NCBI GenBank assembly: GCA_026196615.1 | Contig: JAPHSW010000210.1 | Span: 1 to 51,914 of the forward strand | From: Gammaproteobacteria bacterium | Lineage (GTDB): Bacteria > Pseudomonadota > Gammaproteobacteria > GRL18 | Direction of reading: 5' to 3' | DNA: 51,914 nucleotides | Shown here: positions 35,820 to 45,312 of the stretch, one piece after another | Position numbering within the stretch: the stretch's first letter is position 1 | Layout of the letters: each line of letters starts with the position of its first letter | Notes under the pieces: generated by a model | Databases searched by the model: none | What the model was told of the DNA's origin: nothing | Seen by the model: only the letters and a program-made list of their open reading frames with translations | Made by a program: the position numbers and the translations under genes

Positions 35820-37205
35820 ATGCGTAAAAAATTTATTGTGGCTGCAACAATTGCAGCCATGTCAAACATTAGCCCTGCGTGGTCCAATAGTGATATTGAT
35901 GCTCTCAAAAAACAAGTTGAAGCATTAAAGAAAGACTATGAACAACGTATTAATTCATTAGAAACAAGATTAAAAAAATCGGAAGAAAAAGCACTATTAG
36001 CGCAACAAAAAGTGGATCAAGTGGCTGATACTGTTGAAAAAACAAAATCTACTTCAAAGACAGGAAGTAATAATTTTAATCCTGAGATCAGTGTAATTCT
36101 TGATGGCCGTTATGCTGACTTTGAAAATGATTCAGATGATTATGAAATCCCCGGTTTTATGTTAGGTAATGAAGCGGGTTTAGGCGAAGATGGCTTTTCA
36201 ATTGGTCATACAGAAATCTCACTTAGTGCAAATATTGATGATCAGTTTTATGGTAAAGCGACGTTAGCAATTCATGAACATGATGGTGAAACCGAAACTG
36301 AACTGGAAGAAGCTTATGTTCAAACCATGGGTCTAGGGAATGGGCTGACTATAAAAGCTGGACGCTTTTTTTCTGCCATTGGTTATTTAAATGAACAACA
36401 TGAACATTCATGGGATTTTGCAGATGCTCCTTTAATTTATCGTGGCTTATTTGGAAATCGACTTCGTGATGATGGGTTACAAGTAACTTATGTTGCACCA
36501 ACTGATTTATTCCTGCAAGTTGGTAGTGAATTATTTCGTGGTGATCGGTTTCCAGGAGGAGGGGATCATGATGGTGTTGGTGCGTGGACTGCTTTTGCTA
36601 ATATTGGTGGAGATATTGGTATAGAACACAGCTGGCAGCTTGGTTTTAATCACTGGCGTCAAAATGATGTTGATGATCGTACCAGTGATGGTCACAGTCA
36701 TGGAGGTGGTATAGCTGAAACACCATCATTTACTGGAGATAGTAAGATCAACTCATTGGATCTGGTCTATAAATGGGCTCCCAATGGCAATCCAGATAGA
36801 CGCAATTTTAAATTCCAGTTTGAATATTTTGATCGTCGTGAAGATGGCAATATTACAATGCTTAATAGTGGGCCACCAGAAGAAATGTCAACTTATGATG
36901 GTCAGCAGGATGGTTGGTATGCTCAGGCTGTTTATCAATTTAAGCCTCATTGGAGAACAGGTATTCGTTACGATCGACTCAGTAGCAATAATAAAGGTTC
37001 AGATTATGATGTTTTAGTTGAAGCAGGCTTGGATGATGAAGGACATACTCCTGAACGTTATAGTGCAATGCTAGAATGGTTGCCCAGTGAATACAGTCGG
37101 ATAAGATTACAATTTAATCATGATGATTCTTATAAAGACTCAGATAATCAGCTCTTTTTACAATATACCTTTAGTTTGGGTAGCCATGGTGCACACCAAT
37201 TTTAG
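35820..37205 (+). CDS. Outer-membrane porin of the zinc cluster (461 aa)
   Basis: The signal peptide (MRKKFIVAATIAAMSNISPA) precedes a periplasmic coiled coil (about residues 28-75, DALKKQVEALKKDYEQRI) and then a beta-barrel with alternating aromatic and polar residues (FYGKATLAIHEHDGETETEL, AGRFFSAIGYLNEQHEHSWD). The last residues (LFLQYTFSLGSHGAHQF) resemble a barrel end. His/Asp/Glu-rich loops (TSDGHSHGGG) suit metal passage. I place it as a porin-like channel that lets zinc cross the outer membrane, co-transcribed with znuA (11-base gap). The substrate is inferred from context only. Confidence 0.75.
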   Translation: MRKKFIVAATIAAMSNISPAWSNSDIDALKKQVEALKKDYEQRINSLETRLKKSEEKALLAQQKVDQVADTVEKTKSTSKTGSNNFNPEISVILDGRYADFENDSDDYEIPGFMLGNEAGLGEDGFSIGHTEISLSANIDDQFYGKATLAIHEHDGETETELEEAYVQTMGLGNGLTIKAGRFFSAIGYLNEQHEHSWDFADAPLIYRGLFGNRLRDDGLQVTYVAPTDLFLQVGSELFRGDRFPGGGDHDGVGAWTAFANIGGDIGIEHSWQLGFNHWRQNDVDDRTSDGHSHGGGIAETPSFTGDSKINSLDLVYKWAPNGNPDRRNFKFQFEYFDRREDGNITMLNSGPPEEMSTYDGQQDGWYAQAVYQFKPHWRTGIRYDRLSSNNKGSDYDVLVEAGLDDEGHTPERYSAMLEWLPSEYSRIRLQFNHDDSYKDSDNQLFLQYTFSLGSHGAHQF

Positions 37206-37216
37206 GAGGTTTAGAA

Positions 37217-38116
37217 ATGTTTTATCAATTAAAAAATCGTCTATTGGTGATGCTCGTTTTAGTTATTAGTTCGGGAAATAGCTATTCAGAAATTAATGTT
37301 TTTGCTTGTGAGCCTGAATGGGCATCATTAGTGAAGACTTTAGGTGGCAATAAGGTCAGTGTTTTCAGTGCAACAACAGCATTACAGGATCCACATCATA
37401 TACAAGCTCGTCCGAGCTTAATAGCAAAAGCTCGTCGTGCAGATCTTCTGGCTTGTACCGGAGCTGAATTAGAAGTGGGTTGGTTGCCCCTATTACTAAG
37501 AAAATCTGGTAACGGCAAGATTATGCCTGATAAGTCTGGTTATTTTATGAGTTCAGATCATGTCACTTTATTGGAAAAGCCAAAATTGCTGGATCGTAGT
37601 CAAGGGGATGTTCATGCTGATGGTAATCCACATATTCACCTTGATCCACATAGAATTACTCAGGTCGCTAAAGCTTTGTTTAATACTTTAAGCAGTATTG
37701 ATCCAGATAATCATGATTATTATCAAAAAAACTGGATGAATTTTAAAGATACGTGGACAAAAGCAATTAAAAAATGGGAATTACAAAGTCAATCATTAAG
37801 TGGCAAAAAAATTGTTGTTAATCACAATAGTTGGGTTTATCTTGAAGACTGGTTAAATTTAAAACGAGTGGCAACATTAGAACCAAAACCAGGTATAGCA
37901 CCAAGCAGTACACACCTGGCACAGGTTTTATCTCAATTGAAACAAAATCAGGCAGATATGATCCTTTATGCAACTTATCAGGATAGTAAAGCGGTTCACT
38001 GGTTGGAGGAAAAAACTAATATTCCTGTCGTTGCATTACCTTTCAGTGTCAGTAATGATGAGACCTTGTTTCAGTGGTATGAAAAAATCATAAATCAGCT
38101 CATGAGTATTAAATAA
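37217..38116 (+). CDS. znuA: Zinc ABC transporter substrate-binding protein ZnuA-like (299 aa)
   Basis: This is a periplasmic cluster A-I metal-binding protein with a signal sequence. The typical His ligands appear in LQDPHHIQARPSLI, HADGNPHIHLDPHRITQ and KIVVNHNSWVYLEDWL; a C-terminal Asp/Glu would complete the site. The long His-rich loop of ZnuA is short here. GGAGG lies directly upstream. Its stop overlaps the start of the permease gene. Confidence 0.88.
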   Translation: MFYQLKNRLLVMLVLVISSGNSYSEINVFACEPEWASLVKTLGGNKVSVFSATTALQDPHHIQARPSLIAKARRADLLACTGAELEVGWLPLLLRKSGNGKIMPDKSGYFMSSDHVTLLEKPKLLDRSQGDVHADGNPHIHLDPHRITQVAKALFNTLSSIDPDNHDYYQKNWMNFKDTWTKAIKKWELQSQSLSGKKIVVNHNSWVYLEDWLNLKRVATLEPKPGIAPSSTHLAQVLSQLKQNQADMILYATYQDSKAVHWLEEKTNIPVVALPFSVSNDETLFQWYEKIINQLMSIK

Positions 38117-38889
38117 TGAGTTTTGATGGAATGACGTTTAGTATCCTTGGACCAGCTTTTATAGCTGGTCTTCTTGTTGTTGCTACTCATGTACCACTAG
38201 GACAAGAAGTACTCAAGCGAGGTATTATTTTCATCGATTTAGCTATTGCACAAATTGCTGGATTGGGTGTTATTTTATCCCATCAACTGGGTTGGGAGTC
38301 ACATGGATGGGCAGTGCAATTAGCTGCATTAAGTAGTGCACTAATTGGTGCCTGGATTTTAAGTTTGATGGAGAAATTCTGGGGCTCAATTCAAGAAGCA
38401 CTGATTGGCGTGATATTTATTTTATCAGCAACGGCGAGTATTTTATTGTTGGCAAACAATCCTCAGGGAGGTGAGCACCTCAAAGAATTATTAGTTGGGC
38501 AAATTCTATGGGTTACCTGGGAGCAACTTATTCCAATGGCTTTAATGAGTATAGCAATATTAATTGCGTGGTTTAAGTTCAGACAATATTGTCATCGTAT
38601 GGGATTTTATTTGATTTTTGCTATGGCTATCACCAGTTCGGTTCAATTGGTTGGTGTTTATCTGGTTTTTGCAAGTCTTATCATTCCAGCTATTGCAAGT
38701 AATAATTATAAAGAGAAACCAGCATTATTTATTGGCTACATTGTGGGTGTTTTGGGATATGGCTTAGGATTGATATTTTCTTCAATAATCGATTTACCAA
38801 GTGGTGCAGTTATTGTCTGGGGTATTGCTATTGTTTCATTATTACCACAGTTTATTTTCAAGAAAAAACAGCTATTTCAAAAATCTTAG
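38116..38889 (+). CDS. znuB: Zinc ABC transporter permease ZnuB-like (257 aa)
   Basis: About eight TM segments show the ABC-3 permease pattern. It begins FSILGPAFIAGLLVVATHVP with GQEVLKRGIIFIDLAIAQIA (the EAA-like coupling region), and later has VYLVFASLIIPAIASNNY. It overlaps znuA by one base. The ATPase partner ZnuC is not encoded in this window, so the transporter must use an ATPase made elsewhere or is incomplete. Confidence 0.88.
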   Translation: MSFDGMTFSILGPAFIAGLLVVATHVPLGQEVLKRGIIFIDLAIAQIAGLGVILSHQLGWESHGWAVQLAALSSALIGAWILSLMEKFWGSIQEALIGVIFILSATASILLLANNPQGGEHLKELLVGQILWVTWEQLIPMALMSIAILIAWFKFRQYCHRMGFYLIFAMAITSSVQLVGVYLVFASLIIPAIASNNYKEKPALFIGYIVGVLGYGLGLIFSSIIDLPSGAVIVWGIAIVSLLPQFIFKKKQLFQKS

Positions 38890-38995
38890 CTTTAGATAAT
38901 TAAGTTAACACGCACTTATAGTTTATTTATTTCATTGTTATTGCGGCTTTAAATGAGAGTAGATATTTATCCCCATTAAAGCTATAAATATAATA

Positions 38996-40693
38996 ATGAA
39001 ATATTCAAACTATCAAATCCTCATTCTTATTTTTACTCTTTTTTGTATCAATGTGAGTTTTGCAGAACAGCTCCTATTAACAGAAGAAGAAAAAAAATGG
39101 TTGCAACAACATCCTGTCATACGCATTGCTTTTGATAAAAACTCCCCACCGTTTGAATGGCAAAATCAAAAAGGTATATACCAGGGTATTTCGGTAGATA
39201 TGATTGGATTAATTGAGAAGCAGCTGAATATAAAATTTGAACGAGTTGAATCAAAAAATTGGACAAAAATATTAGAGGATTTTAAAGCTGGAAAAATTGA
39301 TGTATTGCCTGCAATAGCAAAAAATGAAAAAAAAGAACTTTTCATGAATTTCACTAAAACACATATCAGTGTACCAGGAGTTATTATATCATCAAAAAAA
39401 TTTAGTGGTATCAGTGACTTATATGGAAAAAAAGTAGGTGTTGTGCGAGATTATATTTGGGATGATATCGTGAGTGAGCATGATGATGAAGTAGATATTG
39501 TTCGATTTGAAAGCACTCAAATGGGCATAGAAATGGCTGTATTGGGCGGTATTGATGCCATGGTCAGTGATTTGGCTTCGGTCAGTTATATTATAAATAA
39601 AGAGGCAATCAGTAATTTACAAGTTGTTCCAGTTAAGCGTGAACAAAAGAAAAATTTAGAATTAGCTACAGGTGTAAGAAAAGATTGGCCAATATTTCAA
39701 AGCATTTTACAAAAAGCAATTGATAGTCTGGAACAGGAAAAAACAAAGAATATCTATGATAAATGGATTCAACTCAAAAAAGTGTCATTTTGGCAAGCCA
39801 GCCAATTTAGAAATTTTGTCTTGATCTTAGTCTTAGTGATTATAGGTATTTTTTCATTAATACTATTATGGAATCGCTCTTTGAAGTTACAAGTTGCACG
39901 ACGTTCCGAACAATTAGATAAAGCAAATAACCAATTAATTCATGCTGAGAAAATGGAATCCATTGGTCGTTTGTCTGCTGGTGTTGCCCATGAAGTGAAA
40001 AATCCATTAGCCATATTACAAATGAGTGTGGATTATTTAAAAGGGGAAAAAAATGATGAAACGATTAGCACTATTTTAGATGATATGGATGATGCTATTA
40101 TCAGAGCTGATAGAGTCATAAAAGGCTTACTAGATTTTTCCAGAGAAAAAGAATTGCAAGTGATTCAGGGTAATATCAATGAAGTAATTGAACAATCATT
40201 AAAATTAGTGAGTCATGAACTTAAACATCGTAATATTCAATTAAAAACAGACTTATCAAATGATTTACCTGAATTAGGAATGGATAGAAATCGTTTGCAG
40301 CAAGTATTTATTAATTTATTTATGAATGCAGCTCATGCCATTAGTTCTTCAGATAATAAATTATCAGAAATTTATGTGAGTTCGAGTTTGTCTGAAATTA
40401 ATGATCATCAACTGCTTGACGATAGTGAGGGGATTTTTCATCAACATGAGCCAGTTTTGATTATTACTATTTTAGATACAGGGACTGGTTTAGATGAAAA
40501 AAGTGAAAATGAGGTCTTCGAACCTTTTTTTACAACGAAACCATTAGGTGAAGGAACAGGTTTAGGTTTATCAGTTTCAAAAACAATCATTGGTCTTCAT
40601 CATGGTATGATTACTATGAAAAACAGAAGGGACATTGAGAAGGGTGTTGAAGTGAAAATTTATTTTGTGATTAAAGGAACAAAAAGTACATGA
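38996..40693 (+). CDS. Histidine kinase with periplasmic solute-binding sensor domain (565 aa)
   Basis: A signal peptide is followed by an SBP-bac-3 type domain (about 27-255: VIRIAFDKNSPPFEW, GISVDMIGLIEKQL). One TM helix follows (FVLILVLVIIGIFSLILLW, about 273-292). HisKA contains phosphoacceptor His 332 in VAHEVKNPLAILQM, and HATPase carries the N box (NLFMNAAHAI), G1 (LDTGTGLD) and G2 (GEGTGLGLSVSK). It probably senses a small ligand in the periplasm. It overlaps the downstream receiver gene by four bases (ATGA). Confidence 0.92.
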   Translation: MKYSNYQILILIFTLFCINVSFAEQLLLTEEEKKWLQQHPVIRIAFDKNSPPFEWQNQKGIYQGISVDMIGLIEKQLNIKFERVESKNWTKILEDFKAGKIDVLPAIAKNEKKELFMNFTKTHISVPGVIISSKKFSGISDLYGKKVGVVRDYIWDDIVSEHDDEVDIVRFESTQMGIEMAVLGGIDAMVSDLASVSYIINKEAISNLQVVPVKREQKKNLELATGVRKDWPIFQSILQKAIDSLEQEKTKNIYDKWIQLKKVSFWQASQFRNFVLILVLVIIGIFSLILLWNRSLKLQVARRSEQLDKANNQLIHAEKMESIGRLSAGVAHEVKNPLAILQMSVDYLKGEKNDETISTILDDMDDAIIRADRVIKGLLDFSREKELQVIQGNINEVIEQSLKLVSHELKHRNIQLKTDLSNDLPELGMDRNRLQQVFINLFMNAAHAISSSDNKLSEIYVSSSLSEINDHQLLDDSEGIFHQHEPVLIITILDTGTGLDEKSENEVFEPFFTTKPLGEGTGLGLSVSKTIIGLHHGMITMKNRRDIEKGVEVKIYFVIKGTKST

Positions 40694-41061
40694 CAAAAAA
40701 AATATTAGTTGTTGATGATGAAGTTGTATTAACAAAAATGGTCAAAATGAATCTGGAAAGAACAGGTAATTATGAAGTTCAAACAGTCAATGAGGGTCTC
40801 AAAGCTTTACAGGTAGCACGAGAATTTAGACCGGATTTGATCTTTATGGATGTCATGATGCCAGATATGAGTGGTGATGAAGTGATTGCTGAAATTCGTG
40901 AAGATCCAAATCTTTCAACAATTCCTTATGTTTTTATGACAGCTATTGTTAGTAAAACAGAAACAGAAGAAATGGGCAGTACTATTGGTGGTAATGAGTT
41001 TTTAGCAAAGCCTGTTAAAACTGAAGAATTAATTAAAACAATAGAACGTATACTTGGTTAA
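40690..41061 (+). CDS. Stand-alone response-regulator receiver (123 aa)
   Basis: This is a CheY-like domain with acidic pocket DD at residues 9-10, phosphoacceptor Asp 54 in LIFMDVMMPD, Thr/Ala switch in VFMTAIV and Lys in FLAKPVK. There is no output domain, so it works by protein contact. It is coupled to the kinase gene upstream. Confidence 0.92.
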   Translation: MTKKILVVDDEVVLTKMVKMNLERTGNYEVQTVNEGLKALQVAREFRPDLIFMDVMMPDMSGDEVIAEIREDPNLSTIPYVFMTAIVSKTETEEMGSTIGGNEFLAKPVKTEELIKTIERILG

Positions 41062-41332
41062 ACAATCAACTGAAAACAATTGGTTGGTTTATATGATTTT
41101 GTGTAGTGATAAAACACTTTACACAGGCATTACGACTGATATCGAAAAACGCTTTGCTCAGCATGAAAATAAAAAAGGAGCAAAGTATTTTTATGGACGT
41201 TCACCAGAAAAAGTAGTTTATCTGGAAGAAGGTTATGATCGTAGTACAGCCAGTAAACGAGAGTATGAAATTAAAAAATATTCTCGAATAAAAAAAATGT
41301 CATTGATTGAGAGCTATACATTAGAGCTTTAA
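41054..41332 (+). CDS. GIY-YIG nuclease-family protein (92 aa)
   Basis: The core WLVYMILCSDKTLYTGITTD matches the GIY-YIG motif of the YhbQ/UPF0213 group, with Arg in IEKRFAQHE, and RSPEKVVYLEEGYDRSTASK as the rest of the small domain. The start is a TTG at 41054 overlapping the receiver stop. Likely a structure-specific nuclease in DNA maintenance; the exact role is not known. Confidence 0.88.
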   Translation: MVKQSTENNWLVYMILCSDKTLYTGITTDIEKRFAQHENKKGAKYFYGRSPEKVVYLEEGYDRSTASKREYEIKKYSRIKKMSLIESYTLEL

Positions 41333-41398
41333 GTTAGAACTTTTTATTAGAATAAGAGTTAGAGATTTGATCCATCTTTCTGAAAAAAATCTAAATGT

Positions 41399-43450
41399 TT
41401 AAGTTTTGAATTTTTTTACATCTGAAATGAATTGAAGTATTAAGGATTGTTTGTTTTTACTGGCATAGCGTATTTGAATATAGTTATCGATAATATTTAG
41501 AATATTTAATTTCTGTTTAGGAAATTTCTTGATGGCTTTTTGTTTGATAGCCTCTGGACCTTCACTGAGTTGTAGTGACATTCCCGCATAATTTAATTTT
41601 TCAATAAATTTTGAATAATTTTTATACACGATATCTTTTTGTTGATGATTACGATAAATGTGAATGATCTGAAATATAATAATCAAGCCGGTTATACTGC
41701 CAATGAGTAAGAAGAGTAATGTTTCCCAGCCAGTAGTAAACCCCATTAGTTTTAATAATAAATTTTGTTTGGTTTGATCGTAACCTAGTATCCAGTTATT
41801 CCAGTTGTTTTTTAAATTATCCATAGATTGTTTTAGCTGCTGACTAAAATTATATAGGGCTGTTTTTTGTTGTGCAGATAGCTTTGGTAAATCGGGTAAA
41901 TTAAGTGAAGAAAAACTAAGTCGTTCAAGATTTGTTTGAAAAATATCAGGCTCGATACGATGAGGTGGAATCATAGCTGTGGGATCTAATCTTATCCAGC
42001 CATCTTCTTCCAACCAAACTTCAGCCCATGCATGTGCGTTTGATTGTCGGACGATATAATAATTGCCGACATTATTTTTCTCAATTCCCTGATAACCAGT
42101 AACGACACGAGCGGGAATACCTGCTGCACGCATAAGTAAAACAAAACTACTGGCATAATGTTCACAAAATCCCCGCTTTTCATCAAATAGAAATTGATCG
42201 CTGGGGTTATCGATCATGGCATTAGGCTGTTTAGTATAAAAGAAAGGCTTATTCTTGAAATAATTTAAGCCAGTTGAAACTATTTCTTTCTTGGAGGTAA
42301 AAGAATTTTGCCATGTTTTACCCAGTTGATAGGTTTTGGGATTACTGGTTTTGGGAAAAATTAAAGCATCTTGAAGTTCTGTTTTAATCACAGGGTGAAG
42401 CTTAAACTCAGTAGTAGAAAGTACTTGATATTGAGTTAATTGATGAATATTGGTTTTATTGAGTAGTTGTAAATCAGAACTTAGATAATTCCCACGAATA
42501 GTATCGCCATTTACACGAGTGGGCATTTCAAGGGCAAATAACCATTTTTTCTTGTGAGGTTCCAGTGTGATGGTATATGCAATGGAATCACTGGTATGTG
42601 TGATAATATCTTCAAATTTTCTGCCATGTAACTGAGAGTTTAAAGATAATTGTTTTTTTTGAGACCATAAAAATCCATCAGTTTCACTGAGTACAGGGCC
42701 GCGCCAATAGAGTTTGTTGGCTGATGGTGGAGGACCCAGAAAATTGACACGAAAAGCAATTTCATCTGAACTGGCTAAATCGGTGACACTGCCGGGATAC
42801 ATTTTGTCAGACAAACCGGTAGTGCTTGATTGGCCATTTTCTGGCAAACTCCATAAGGGGCCAGGTATGCGGGGGAAAAATAAAAATAATATGATAGCAA
42901 TTGGTAAAGCTTTGAGAAATAGGCGTCCAATGAGGTAAAAATTGTCAAGCAAAGGGAGTGACTTTTGTGGTCGACGATTAAAAGCACTTAGCATTAATGT
43001 GAGTAAGATAATGTTGATAAGAATAAACAAGGTAAGAATAAGATCTTGTGAATGTAAAAAATAAATTACTAAAATAAAATAAGACAGAAATAAAATGACA
43101 AAAATATTTCGTCTATCCTGCTCATTTTTAATTTCTAGTAACTTTAAGCAAATCATCATTGAAAGCAGACTTAATGAGGCTTGTTGAGAAAAGGTAATGC
43201 CATAATTCATTATAAGAATTACCAATGAAATTAAGAGCAAAATGAACTGAATAAATTTCCCTGGTCGGGGAATAATTCCAAGTGTGTGAAGTGTAAACCA
43301 TAGTAATACGAAAATAATATAAAGAAAAAAAGAAACTGAAACAGATGAAAGATGAGGAACTAAAATAATAAATAAAATAATAGGTAATAGAGTATGAAGC
43401 CCTATGGTGTTTTTGAGTAATTTCTCACGAATAAAACTAAACATTATCAA
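41399..43450 (-). CDS. TgpA-type transglutaminase-like membrane protein (683 aa)
   Basis: The N-terminal ~200 residues carry several TM helices (DUF3488 region). A periplasmic transglutaminase domain follows with the catalytic Cys in KRGFCEHYASSFVLLMRAAG, His in SNAHAWAEVWL and Asp in IRLDPTAMI. A TM helix (GWETLLFLLIGSITGLIIIF) and a C-terminal cytosolic domain (DUF4129-like) follow. It overlaps the upstream DUF58 gene by 14 bases. TgpA proteins act on periplasmic or cell-envelope targets and are essential in Pseudomonas. Confidence 0.9.
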   Translation of the reverse strand: MIMFSFIREKLLKNTIGLHTLLPIILFIILVPHLSSVSVSFFLYIIFVLLWFTLHTLGIIPRPGKFIQFILLLISLVILIMNYGITFSQQASLSLLSMMICLKLLEIKNEQDRRNIFVILFLSYFILVIYFLHSQDLILTLFILINIILLTLMLSAFNRRPQKSLPLLDNFYLIGRLFLKALPIAIILFLFFPRIPGPLWSLPENGQSSTTGLSDKMYPGSVTDLASSDEIAFRVNFLGPPPSANKLYWRGPVLSETDGFLWSQKKQLSLNSQLHGRKFEDIITHTSDSIAYTITLEPHKKKWLFALEMPTRVNGDTIRGNYLSSDLQLLNKTNIHQLTQYQVLSTTEFKLHPVIKTELQDALIFPKTSNPKTYQLGKTWQNSFTSKKEIVSTGLNYFKNKPFFYTKQPNAMIDNPSDQFLFDEKRGFCEHYASSFVLLMRAAGIPARVVTGYQGIEKNNVGNYYIVRQSNAHAWAEVWLEEDGWIRLDPTAMIPPHRIEPDIFQTNLERLSFSSLNLPDLPKLSAQQKTALYNFSQQLKQSMDNLKNNWNNWILGYDQTKQNLLLKLMGFTTGWETLLFLLIGSITGLIIIFQIIHIYRNHQQKDIVYKNYSKFIEKLNYAGMSLQLSEGPEAIKQKAIKKFPKQKLNILNIIDNYIQIRYASKNKQSLILQFISDVKKFKT

Positions 43451-44444
43451 CCTGATACATTGCCAGTTCCCTGAGACATTGATGATGGTGTACTTGTCCC
43501 CGACTGATGTTTATGGTTTTGTTGGGTAATATTAAACCGTATCGATCACCTTGCTCTTCAGCATCAATGACTAATCGACATAATTGACGTAATTTATTTT
43601 CAGTATCCCCACTGAACTCATTCCAATCTAGCCAATATTCGTGATTATTACCGCCAGTGAATGTTTTACTTAGCATACCTTGTTCACGTGCATAGGCTTT
43701 CCAATGAATATGTTTTAAAGACTCACCCTTTTGATAACTTTTAAAACCACTAAAATCATCAAAGCCACGACCTTTTATACCTTGTCCTTCACTATTGGTT
43801 CCGTTTAAAGGTTTATGAGAAAACTTATTTTCTGGGTTTGGATAAATGACGGCATCGTTATTGAGCTGAATATTAGTCCATGCTCGAAAAAGACCAAGAG
43901 GATAACGAGTTGATATGGTTAAAGGAGGGAGTTCAAATATTCCACGCTGAGTGGTTGGACTGTTTAATTGTAAAAGTGATGTTTCATCAAAGGGTACATC
44001 GGTTATTTCTTTCAGAAAAACTTCATTAGATTGAGTCTGTTGATGTGAAAATTGTATAGCAATTGAATATTTAGTTAAATTTTTCTTTTTGCTCATCGAT
44101 TTGTTGGCTAATTGATCTGTTGATTGACTAATTATTAGTGGCAAACTTAAATTTTGAAAACAAAAAACAGGTTTAACATGAGCAATAGAAAATTGCAGAT
44201 CTAATAAGTTTTGTTGTGTCATATGCATTGAAATAAGACCAACACCTGCCATTAAAAAAGTACAGAAAAAAACCAGAGAATTATTAAAATTAATGGCAGC
44301 TGAAAGCATCAAAAAAATCATAACCGCATAAATAATACCTTCTTTGGTTGGTAAAATATAAATACTATTTGATTTTAGTACGGTTGAATCTTTGCGAGAT
44401 ACACGTTTGAGCAACCAGTGTTGTAATTTGGTTAATAGTTTCAT
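43437..44444 (-). CDS. DUF58 domain protein (335 aa)
   Basis: Two adjacent TM helices near residues 34-75 (IIYAVMIFLMLSAAINFN, LVFFCTFLMAGVGLISMH) are followed by a soluble domain. It contains the hallmark YQKGESLKHIHWKAYAR and a preceding RGFDDFSGF. DUF58 proteins usually accompany MoxR ATPases and TgpA in one operon, but no MoxR gene lies upstream here (44445-44664 is non-coding). Confidence 0.88.
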   Translation of the reverse strand: MKLLTKLQHWLLKRVSRKDSTVLKSNSIYILPTKEGIIYAVMIFLMLSAAINFNNSLVFFCTFLMAGVGLISMHMTQQNLLDLQFSIAHVKPVFCFQNLSLPLIISQSTDQLANKSMSKKKNLTKYSIAIQFSHQQTQSNEVFLKEITDVPFDETSLLQLNSPTTQRGIFELPPLTISTRYPLGLFRAWTNIQLNNDAVIYPNPENKFSHKPLNGTNSEGQGIKGRGFDDFSGFKSYQKGESLKHIHWKAYAREQGMLSKTFTGGNNHEYWLDWNEFSGDTENKLRQLCRLVIDAEEQGDRYGLILPNKTINISRGQVHHHQCLRELAMYQVDNV

Positions 44445-44622
44445 TTCAATTTTATAAATTATTAATCAGTGTTCTTTATATAAAATAATAGAATGAATAA
44501 GATATTAAGGGAAGTGCAAATAGAACTAAATCAGAAATAGATGTTTTGAATAAAAAAAATCTTGTAGATACCTCATCTTACTTCTAAAGAGGAAAAGTGG
44601 CTTATGAAGTAGTGAAATAAGT

Positions 44623-44651
44623 AAAAGAGGTCAAAATATTTAACCTCTTTT
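44623..44651. terminator. Bidirectional-looking intrinsic terminator
   Basis: AAAAGAGGT (44623-44631) and ACCTCTTTT (44643-44651) form a perfect 9-base inverted repeat around a short loop, with T-rich ends on both strands. It lies 13 bases after the stop of the exported-protein gene at 44665, whose transcription it probably ends. Confidence 0.75.
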
Positions 44652-44664
44652 GCTTTTCTGGAGT

Positions 44665-45033
44665 TTATTGTAAATGATACTCGCCAGCAGTTTCATTATA
44701 AATGAATGTTTCACGACCTTTTAATTTTCCTGAAGCGGTTGGGTTGCTTGCTATGTATTCATTAACACTGCCCATGCTTGCAATATCAGCTTGTTTGAAA
44801 TCTTCTGGATTAACATATTGTTCATATTCAGTGCTCCATACTGAATTTTTTTCTGAGTTATCACCATAACTTAATATACCCACCTGTGTACTTGTTTGAA
44901 CTGCAGCCTGGCTGTAAATATTAGATGACTCTTCATAAATGAGATTAGATAAAGAATTGTCAGCCTGAACTGAACCAGTGAAGGTAATAGAAGCGAATAA
45001 AGCTGAAGTTAATAAAGTGTTTAAAGTTTTCAT
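44665..45033 (-). CDS. Small exported protein (122 aa), unknown
   Basis: A good signal peptide (MKTLNTLLTSALFASITFTG, cleaved near VQA-DN) precedes a mature part of about 97 residues, rich in Ser, Glu and Tyr, with no Cys and no TM helices. I recognise no family. It is monocistronic, with a strong terminator just after it and a gap of about 280 bases before the divergent FecR gene. Confidence 0.7.
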   Translation of the reverse strand: MKTLNTLLTSALFASITFTGSVQADNSLSNLIYEESSNIYSQAAVQTSTQVGILSYGDNSEKNSVWSTEYEQYVNPEDFKQADIASMGSVNEYIASNPTASGKLKGRETFIYNETAGEYHLQ

Positions 45034-45312
45034 AATCGTATTTCCTTTTTTGAGTTTCTTAATGTTTTTATTAAGTATGGGTTTAGTTTAAAGGAAAATT
45101 ATTTTTGATCTGTTCGTATTGCTACGTGAAAAAATTCGGATAGTACCTAATTAGCAGTTAGTTTTAGGTAATAGTATTTAAGTATTATTAAACATAATAA
45201 GTTATTAAAAGATTTTTTTTAATATTGTTCTATACTTTCTTATATAAAAATCCAAATAATAAAAATAAATACCTTCTTTTTCTAAGGTTTAATGGATCTA
45301 TAGGAAAAATCA

